NCBI GenBank assembly: GCA_963816925.1
Contig: CAWFMY010000009.1
Span: 357,214-421,213, forward strand
DNA length: 64,000 bases
From: CAIWHR01 sp963816925
GTDB lineage: Bacteria > Pseudomonadota > Gammaproteobacteria > Burkholderiales > Casimicrobiaceae
Direction of reading: 5' to 3'
Shown here one piece after another: positions 57,533-64,000 of this stretch. The position numbers and the translations under genes were made by a program. The notes beneath the pieces are model-generated. The model made no database searches. It saw nothing but the letters and a program-made list of their open reading frames with translations, and was not told the origin of the DNA. Every line of letters begins with the position of its first letter. Position 1 is the stretch's first letter.

Positions 57533-57803
57533 TGAACAGCCCCGAGTTTTCCGCAGGCTTTGGGGTTTGCGTCAGGCTGCCAGTGCCGACTCGCTTTGCT
57601 GACGATGGTACGCCAGCTCCAATTCCGCCGGCGGCACATTGCCGATCGGCTCCGGCAACCGACGGTGATTGAACCGTCGACCCACTCGAGGGTCGCGTAT
57701 TTCCACGGCTTCGAGATGGCGCCACGATCCGCGTTGGTCGCTGATTTCCGAGCGGCGCGTATGTCGCAGGTTTATAAGCAGTCGCTGCCGACAGGCCGCT
57801 ATC
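57533..57803 (-). pseudogene. IS3-family transposase remnant, C-terminal end
   Basis: Minus-strand remnant of an IS3 OrfB. The end reads FNHRRLPEPIGNVPPAELEL then AYHRQQSESALAA, stopping at 57572, and RGSWRHLEAVEI upstream matches the block before the last catalytic Glu region. TGAACAGCCCCGAGTTTTCC at 57533-57552 looks like the IS terminal repeat. Frames slip twice. The remnant ends exactly where the IS30 left repeat begins (57804) and does not resume beyond 59030. Confidence 0.75.
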
Positions 57804-59030
57804 GGCTGCGGATTCAACCGGTGGATGCAACACACTATGGCCTGAGCAATCAGAGGAGTGTTGCAAATGAGACCTCGGATCCATTACACGGAGAGCCAGA
57901 AGGCGCTGATGTGGGAGCGCTGGCAGAAGGGTGAGTCGCTGCAGCAGATCGCCCAGTTGTTTGATCGGAACCACTCGTCGATACAGCGGATTCTGGCAGC
58001 CACCGGCGGGATCCGTCCGGCCGCCCCGTCGCCGCTCCCGATGGGCGCTGACCCTGGCCGAACGGGAAGAGATCTCGCGCGATGGTTGCGGGTCATTCCA
58101 TGCGTTCGATCGCAGCGCAACTCGGCCGCGCGCCGTCCACGATCAGTCGGGAGATCAAGCGCAACGGTGGCCAAGCATGCTACCGAGCGAGTCCGGCCGA
58201 CCAGTCCGCTTGGGATCGAGGTCGTCGCCCCAAGACCGGTAAACTGGCGCCGAACCGAGCGCTGGCGCGCCTCGTGGCGGCAAGCTCCGACGGCAGTGGT
58301 CACCGGAGCAGGTTGCCGGTTGGCTCAAGCGCACCTATGCAGACGATACGAGCCGTCAGGTGTCACCCGAGACCATCTATCGCAGCCTCTTCATCCAGGC
58401 CCGCGGCGCCCTGAAGAAGGAACTGGTGGGACATTTGCGGCGCACGCCGAGTGATGCGCCGGTCGCGCCATCACACCCAGAAGACGGACGATCACGGCCG
58501 CATCACCAACACCGTCTCGATCAGCGAGCGTCCCGCCAACGTGGAAGACCGGGCGGTGCCCGGTCACTGGGAAGGCGACCTGTTATTCGGCAGCAAGAAC
58601 AGCCAGATTGCGACCCTGGTCGAGCGCCATACCCGCTATGCCATGCTGGTCAAGGTTACCAGCAAAGATACGGACACGGTCATCACCGCGTTGATCAAGC
58701 ATGCGCGCAAGCTACCCGAGAACTCTATAAGTCCCTGACCTGGGATCGAGGCAAGGAGATGGCCGACCACAAGCGGTTCACCTCTGGCGACCGACATCCA
58801 GGTTTACTTCTGCGATCCCCAGAACCCCTGGCAGCGCGGGACCAATGAGAACACGAACGGGCTCTTGCGACAGTACTTCCCCAAGGGAATCGACCTGTCG
58901 GGCTACTCCCAAGCGCAGCTCAACGCCGTGGCAAGGGGATTGAACGAGCGCCCTCGAAAGACATTAAACTTCGAAACACCAGCTGACCGATTCCACCAAA
59001 CTGTTGCGTCGATCGGTTGAATCCGCAGCC
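57804..59030 (+). mobile_element. IS30-family insertion sequence
   Basis: 1227-bp element bounded by 30-bp inverted repeats at 57804-57833 and 59001-59030, identical at 26 of 30 positions and starting GGCTGCGGATTCAACCG. It holds one transposase gene that runs into the right repeat. No clear target duplication: flanks are ATC on the left and ATG on the right. It abuts an IS3 remnant on its left, so it landed in or next to an older element. Confidence 0.85.
57867..59020 (+). pseudogene. IS30 transposase, frameshifted
   Basis: About 384 residues if joined. N-terminal HTH (RIHYTESQKALMWERWQKGE, IAQLFDRNHSSIQRILAATG), second HTH (HSMRSIAAQLGRAPSTISRE), then the DDE core: Asp in VPGHWEGDLLFGSKNSQ, Asp in LTWDRGKEMADH, Glu in NENTNGLLRQYFPKGIDLSG. 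At least five frame changes between 58020 and 58800; these could be sequencing slips or decay, so activity cannot be judged. Confidence 0.85.
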
Positions 59031-59135
59031 ATGAGCGGTCATTCGCCAGAATCCAAAACCCAAACCCGGGCGGCCCGGAACGCATAGACTCGCGTGCAAG
59101 CGGCGCGTGCGAAGGAACTCGCAGCCACGGCGCCC

Positions 59136-61188
59136 CTATTTCGGCAGCGCCGCGAGCGCATCGCTGAGGCCGGGCACGTTGGCTGCGCCTTCCGGCACGG
59201 TTAGCGATGCGCCCTTCGCATCGTCGCCGATCGGTTCGGCGCGCCCCCCTAGACACGCGCTCAGGAAATTATCCGCGAGATCGCGTAAAACGAGATCCCA
59301 CCCGGTTTTCGGGACGCGCGAAGCCGTGCCCCTCGTCAGCGTAGATCGCATAGGTGACCGGGATGCCGTGCGCCTTCATCGCGGTGACGATCTGGTCGGA
59401 TTCCTTTCGCGTCACGCGCGGATCGTTTGCGCCCTGCCCGATCAACAACGGCATCAATTTGATCCGCCTTGGTTATCGGCGAGCGCGTCAGCAAAAACTT
59501 CTTGCCTTCCTCAGTGCGGGGGTCACCGACGTGCTTGTACCAGGTCACTTCCATGAAGGGTTGCCAGTACGGCGGGAAGCTCTCGATAAGCGTCACGAGG
59601 TTCGACGGCCCCACGATGTCGACGCCGCAGCGAACGTCTCCGGCGTGAACGTCATGCCCACGAGCGTCGCATAGCCGCCGTACGAGCCGCCCATGATCGC
59701 GATTTTGTCCTTTTGAGCGATACCCTTATCGACCGCCCACTCTACCGCGTCGATGAGATCATTATGCATCGTGCCGGCGAATTGCATGTCGGCGATGTTG
59801 ACGATTTCTTTCCGAAGCTGGTCGAGCCGCGGTAGTTGACTGAGAGCACGGCGTAGCCGCGATTCGCCAGCCATTGATGTGTCGGTTCGTCGCCGAAGGA
59901 GTCTCGATACCATGGCCCGCCGTGAACGTAGAGCACCATCGGCAGCGCCTTCGCGGGCCTGCCGCTGCTGTTCGCGTCCGTGCCGCGCGGCAATGTAGAT
60001 ACGACACGAGCGTCAATCCGTCTCGCGCTTTGATTTCGACCGGATACATCGGGGATAGCGGCGCGCCCTCGAGGTTCGGCCGCGCCGTGAACAGTTTGGT
60101 GAATCGTTTCGCGCCGCGATCGTAGAGCCAGAACGCGACGGGTTCCGTCACGCGATCGACGCGCACCGTCCACCACTTGTCGTCGCGCGACCGGCTCGTG
60201 ACCTTCCACTCGCCCCGCGCGTTGGCGTTGAGGAACTCGATGTCGCTCTTGATTGCCGGATCGATCGGCTGCCACTCCTCGCGCAGATACTCGACCTGGG
60301 CAGCCTGAACCTTGCCCGTTGCCGGATGCGCGAGCGTGTCGTTGACATCCGCCTTGTCCGATTGGGCGAGCACCTCGGCCGCACCACCTTCGAGATCAAG
60401 GGTCACCAGCGCCGCCGTGTCCCGGCCGCGGCTGTCGAGCGCGTACAGCGTCGTGCCCGCGACATCGAAGCCGATCAGCTGGGTGGTCAGCGCGTCCTCG
60501 GGCGAAATCCTCGTGAACCGTGTCAGATTGCCGGCGGAGTCGCGCCTGAATACATCAAGGCCTCCGGCCGGCGTCTGCTTCGCAACCATGCGTATCGCCA
60601 GGCTATCGTCCGCCACGAAGGAGCTGTATCCATCGTCGTTCCGGAACAAAAGCGCTTGCTCGCCAGTTTTCAGGTTGTGCCGGTACACGTCGTGGTTCTG
60701 GGGATCGCGATCGTTGATTCCGATCAAGATCGTGCCGGGGCTAGTGATGCTCGTTGCGATCACCTGTCCCTGGACCTTACCCGCCGGGGAGATGATGGCG
60801 TCGTGCAGCGGACTGTCGCGATATCGACGACGTGGATCCGCCAGTTCTCATCACCACCTTCGTCCTGCACGTAGATGATCTGCCCGCTGTTCTGGGTCCA
60901 GAAAAATTCGCGAATTCCCCGCTTCTTATCGACGGTGATCGGCTTGGCGGCACCGATGTTGCCGCGCGGGGCAACGAAGACGTTGAGCACCCCGTCGCGG
61001 GGGGCGATGTAAGCGATGTTCTTGCCGTCCGGACTGATCGTGGGCGACGTGCGCGTGGGATTACCGAAAATGTCCTTTCGCGCGATGATTCGGTCCTGGT
61101 CTGCCGCTTGGGTGGAATCCGCGAGCGAAATTAGCGTGGCAGCAACTATCGCGGCGACGTACACAAGGAAGGGCTTAGCGACATTCAT
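59136..61188 (-). CDS. S9-family prolyl oligopeptidase-type peptidase, frameshifted
   Basis: Secreted or periplasmic serine peptidase of about 680 residues. ATG 61188; signal peptide (FLVYVAAIVAATLISLADS). An N-terminal beta-propeller (SPTISPDGKNIAYIAPRDG, TQNSGQIIYVQDEGGDENWR, AGTTLYALDSRGRDTAALV) precedes the hydrolase domain: LYVHGGPWYRDSFGDEPTHQ, the nucleophile in MGGSYGGYATLVG, Asp in GANDPRVTRKESDQI, His in YADEGHGFARPENR. Six or so slips. It ends 105 bp from the IS30 right repeat. Confidence 0.85.
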
Positions 61189-61265
61189 GAGGAGCCTCGC
61201 TGGCGAATAATGAGCAATTCTACGTCTCTTCATTCGTGGCGTCTTAGAAGTGGGAGTGGCTGAAT

Positions 61266-61280
61266 GGGTCGGTAGCGGTC
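61266..61280. repeat. Dispersed intergenic repeat, copy B core
   Basis: GGGTCGGTAGCGGTC in the 207-bp gap between the S9 peptidase start and the crotonase stop; related to the cores at 56480 and 62413. Confidence 0.35.
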
Positions 61281-61395
61281 GTCGGTGACTGACTGCTAGG
61301 GCGAGGAGCAGTCGGTCAGCGCTACACCCAAATTGCGCGGGTGCGGTTGCCATCCGGATCCCAGGTATTCGACCGGCTCACGTCATTCGGGGACG

Positions 61396-62278
61396 TCACG
61401 GTGCCGGTTCCGGCTTGGGATCGAACACCTTCCTCAGGGGCAACAGGTCAGCGAACTTTGGCTCGCGCTTCGCGGCTTTCGCCTTGAGGCTCTCCACCAT
61501 GTCGGCCTCTGGATTGTACATGCCGGCTTGCCAGGTCGCGATGTAGTCGAGGCCGTCGGCGATCGAGTGATCGCGCGCGTAGTTGATCATCACCTTCGAG
61601 CCGTGCACCGCGAGCGGCGATTTCTCGGCGATCTCCTTCGCGATGCCATCACGTGTTCAGCATTGCTTCGTCGGTATGGAACACCGCGTTGACGAGGCCA
61701 AGTTCCAGCGCCCTCTGCGCCGATAGGCGGCGGCCGGAATAGGCGAGCTCGCGCACCATGCCCTGTGGCAACAAATGGCAGAGGCGCGGGAACGTGCCGA
61801 CATCCGCCGTCATGCCGATGTTGATTTCCTGGATGACGAAGAACGCGTCCTCGGTCGCATAACGGCAATCGCAGGCGCTGGCGAAATCCACTGCACCGCC
61901 GACGCAGCCGCCCTGCATCGCCATCAGCACTGGCATGCGCGCGCGGTCGATGACGTTGAAGGTCTCCTGGAGTGTCGAGGACGCCACGGCGCGACATTGG
62001 CGCGCGTACGGCCGCGCTCTGCTCCTCGGGGCGCGGAGGTGCCGTCTCGGTCGAACTCCGCTGGGAAAAGCCGACAGATCCATGCCGGCGGAGAAATGCT
62101 TGCCGATCGAGGAAATCGACGATGCACACGGGCCTTGGCGCCTGTCGTCGATGTCGCGCACGATCTGCGGGCAGCTCGCTCCAGAATTCCGGCACCATGG
62201 TGTTGAGTTCGTCGCCGCGCTTGAGCTGGATTGCGCGATGTTGTAGCAATCTCGACGTTGAAGCAGCGATAGGTCCAT
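61396..62278 (-). CDS. Crotonase, dienoyl-CoA isomerase-like, frameshifted
   Basis: Enoyl-CoA hydratase/isomerase family, about 293 residues from ATG 62278 with AGGAG in front. QLKRGDELNTMVPEFWSELP and GKHFSAGMDLSAFPSG give the CoA and oxyanion region, then GGCVGGAVDFASACDCRY and QEINIGMTADVGTFPRL. The Asp and Glu of these last two motifs match the acidic residues of delta3,5-delta2,4-dienoyl-CoA isomerase (ECH1), so isomerisation of unsaturated acyl-CoA is more likely than hydration. Slips near 62230, 62160, 62030 and 61650. No other beta-oxidation gene is near. Confidence 0.8.
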
Positions 62279-62605
62279 AGCAATCTCCTGCAGCGAGTGA
62301 CGTTTGCAGCGCGGATAGCAATGACGGTGCTTTGGGGAGACCGTCAGTGCTAATGATGCACCCTTTGAAAGGCGGTCCTGGAAGCCTGCCTCAGCGCCGG
62401 GAGTGCGGGTTTGGGTCGATAGCAGTCGTGACAATCCGCTATCGGCCATCAGCGGTCCTCGGGATGCCTGTTGGAGTGTCCGCAACAGACGGGGCGCGCT
62501 CATCGAGCTGGCGCGAGTGATAGGCAGTAATCGACCCGCGCACACAATCGTTCGGCCGCAATGCCGACCGTCGCGTGGCAGTTCCGGATGCCTTACTCGG
62601 GCCGG
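62279..62605. other. Intergenic, 327 bp, with dispersed repeat copy C
   Basis: Upstream of the crotonase and downstream of the cupin gene. GGGTCGATAGCAG lies at 62413-62425, followed by CCGCTATCGGCCATCAGCGG. No gene seen. Confidence 0.4.
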
Positions 62606-62982
62606 CTATTTGGATTCAAACATCACGATCTTGCATTCCGACTTCCCTACGTTTTCTAATGAGTGTGAAGCAATCGGTTGCTGAACGCCCGACTCTCCTG
62701 CCGCTACCGTAAAGTTTCGAGTGGTGCCATCGGGGAAGTGGGCGGTCGCGGAACAGCCGGTTACCCATCCACAGCATCCACGGATGCGAGTGAAACTGAT
62801 CCTGTTGGCCGGGCCTCTCAGGTGCCTTCGACCAACCGATATTGATCATTCTCCGCAAGAACCTTGTAGACATCTGGTGATGCTTTGAAATCAGGCGGGA
62901 CAACCTGCGCGATCGATGCACCCGCGACTCCGAGGGCCGCCGATGCGGACAAGACACTTGCTCTGACTCTCCTGTTGAACAT
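62606..62982 (-). CDS. Exported cupin-domain protein, frameshifted
   Basis: About 125 residues from ATG 62982 (AAGGAGAC in front). Signal peptide (VLSASAALGVAGASIAQ), then FKASPDVYKVLAENDQYRLV, a metal-site-like DQFHSHPWMLW, ATAHFPDGTTRNFTVAAGES, QQPIASHSLENVG and CKIVMFESK. The frame slips near 62820 and 62745; after joining, the single cupin barrel with its two motif-1 His and late His is complete. Stop at 62606. Role unknown. Confidence 0.75.
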
Positions 62983-63912
62983 GATGGTCTCCTTCCGAGA
63001 AAAGCCGCCACGCCGCAGGTGCGGCCGGTCGAAATACATGCAAATGGAATCGCCTGCGCGACAACGTGACGCAAGGCAAGTAGAACGCCAGCCAAGAACC
63101 GGGGAACGGAACCCACGGCCTCTCCATCTGAGCGACCTCGGGTCCTCCGCGGCTCGGGCGCCGCAAGACTTGGGATGTCTATTCATGCCTTTGAGTCGCG
63201 CACCGTATCGACGCGGGTCAAGAGGTGGGCACGCGCTGTGGGCCGACCTCTTCGTGCGAGAGATGTGCTCGGCTGAGTGCGACCTAGGCGCCACGAACGT
63301 GACGTCGATGGATCGATCGTCAATCACCATATTCTTCGGACTGAACGGCTCTTCGGAGACCTGCGGCGATCCCTCTTTGTGCGGCGATCTCCCCCGCGGA
63401 GGCGGGCGGGCCGGCCGCCCGCATGGGAAAGGGTTGCGCCGGTCGTTGTGCCTGCGATCCTTATGATGCACATAGTGGCAAGCACACGTGGCCGCGTTAC
63501 ATCCTGGCACTGGGATTTCGGGTGCCTCGCCTGATAGAAATCGCTTTTCGCCGATCCTCTTCGACCGCATCGCATGCGTTGTCACTGAAACGCACCTCGA
63601 CGCAGCGGAAATTGTCGGCCGCGCGCTTCGGGTCACGCACCTTGGCTCGGCGGGATCGCTTCCGCGTTCCTCCAAGGTGCACCACAACGCAAGCACAATC
63701 AGTAACGCGACAGCAATTAGGAACAGCATGATCAACGATTAACGGTCTCAATATGGCAGCGCACGGCTGGCACTGCGCGCTTTACGTCGCGCCGAGGGCC
63801 TGCGGCGTATACCCAACGCGAATTTTCGATTGCATTGCTCCGCTATTCGTGCTTCCAATGTTTGATTCGGACAGTTGGCACCGTCGAGGTAGTCAATTGG
63901 CGGGCCGCGAGA
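62983..63912. other. Poorly coding region, about 930 bp
   Basis: No gene can be supported. A minus-strand frame from about 63729 starts MLFLIAVALLIVLALW, a plausible TM helix, but continues in Arg/Ser-rich sequence without an SD or codon bias. No RNA gene or repeat was found. Confidence 0.35.
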
Positions 63913-64000
63913 TCAGGCGGTGCTTTCACGTTCGAGCAGAGCCCCGTTGACCGAAAAGCTCACTGTCGTCTTGTCGGTGTTTCCGAAAGCGGCGCCCCAT
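63913..64000 (-). CDS. Possible C-terminal end of a gene continuing beyond the window
   Basis: 29 codons, open to the window edge, ending GAAFGNTDKTTVSFSVNGAL then LERESTA. The composition looks protein-like, but the stretch is too short to assign. Confidence 0.3.
   Translation of the reverse strand, partial: WGAAFGNTDKTTVSFSVNGALLERESTA

Overview
The window is high-GC DNA from a chromosome that looks betaproteobacterial. Supporting signs are the rph-rdgB-hemW string, a MidA-type methyltransferase divergent from a pteridine-reductase-like SDR, and ChaC nearby. Genus cannot be fixed from sequence alone. No rRNA, tRNA or CRISPR array was seen. Many genes (1-9.5 kb, part of 11-17 kb, and most of 42-62.9 kb) are split into two or more frames, although their motifs join into full-length proteins. 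Almost every break is a one-base slip in a G/C or homopolymer run, so I read most of them as sequencing or assembly error and give one feature per gene.

Layout. 0-9.6 kb: arylsulfatase, GFA-type enzyme, small secreted protein, giant cyclase-AAA-TPR regulator, secreted Ig-like protein. 9.8-14.1 kb: transglutaminase-like and N-formylglutamate-amidohydrolase-like pair, then a FecR/DUF6600 protein with a proline-rich tail. 14.4-18 kb: small membrane protein, hybrid histidine kinase, response regulator, Crp/Fnr-type regulator. 18-26.9 kb: intact 2950-residue cyclic beta-glucan synthase. 27-36.2 kb: AI-2E-type permease and a dense run of small stress or envelope genes (two DUF3309, DUF3096, CsbD, BON lipoprotein, two Cys-motif repeat proteins, Fe/Mn superoxide dismutase), with two more Crp/Fnr paralogues. 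36.3-43.1 kb: two more arylsulfatases, a Rieske oxygenase and a Tat-exported intradiol dioxygenase. 43.1-54.3 kb: housekeeping genes (MidA-like, SDR, ChaC, amidase, hemW, rdgB, rph), a sugar epimerase and glycosyltransferase, then two lactate/malate-type dehydrogenases. 54.4-64 kb: looser accessory DNA with a ferritin-like protein, hydrolase, TylF methyltransferase, an IS30 element abutting an IS3 remnant, S9 peptidase, crotonase and cupin.

The most interesting signal is regulatory. Ten copies of a 16-bp near-palindrome, consensus TGTGCGCYAGCGMACM and usually followed by GACC, lie in front of genes between 11.5 and 35.5 kb. In nine cases the element points at the gene it precedes with a -10-like hexamer about 21 bp downstream, so the palindrome is centred at about -41.5. 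That is the geometry of a class II CRP/FNR activator site. Sites lie upstream of two of the three Crp/Fnr paralogues, both DUF3309 genes, DUF3096, CsbD, a Cys-motif protein, a DUF5648-like protein, FecR/DUF6600 and the FGase-transglutaminase pair. I infer an autoregulated envelope/stress regulon of this Crp/Fnr subfamily.
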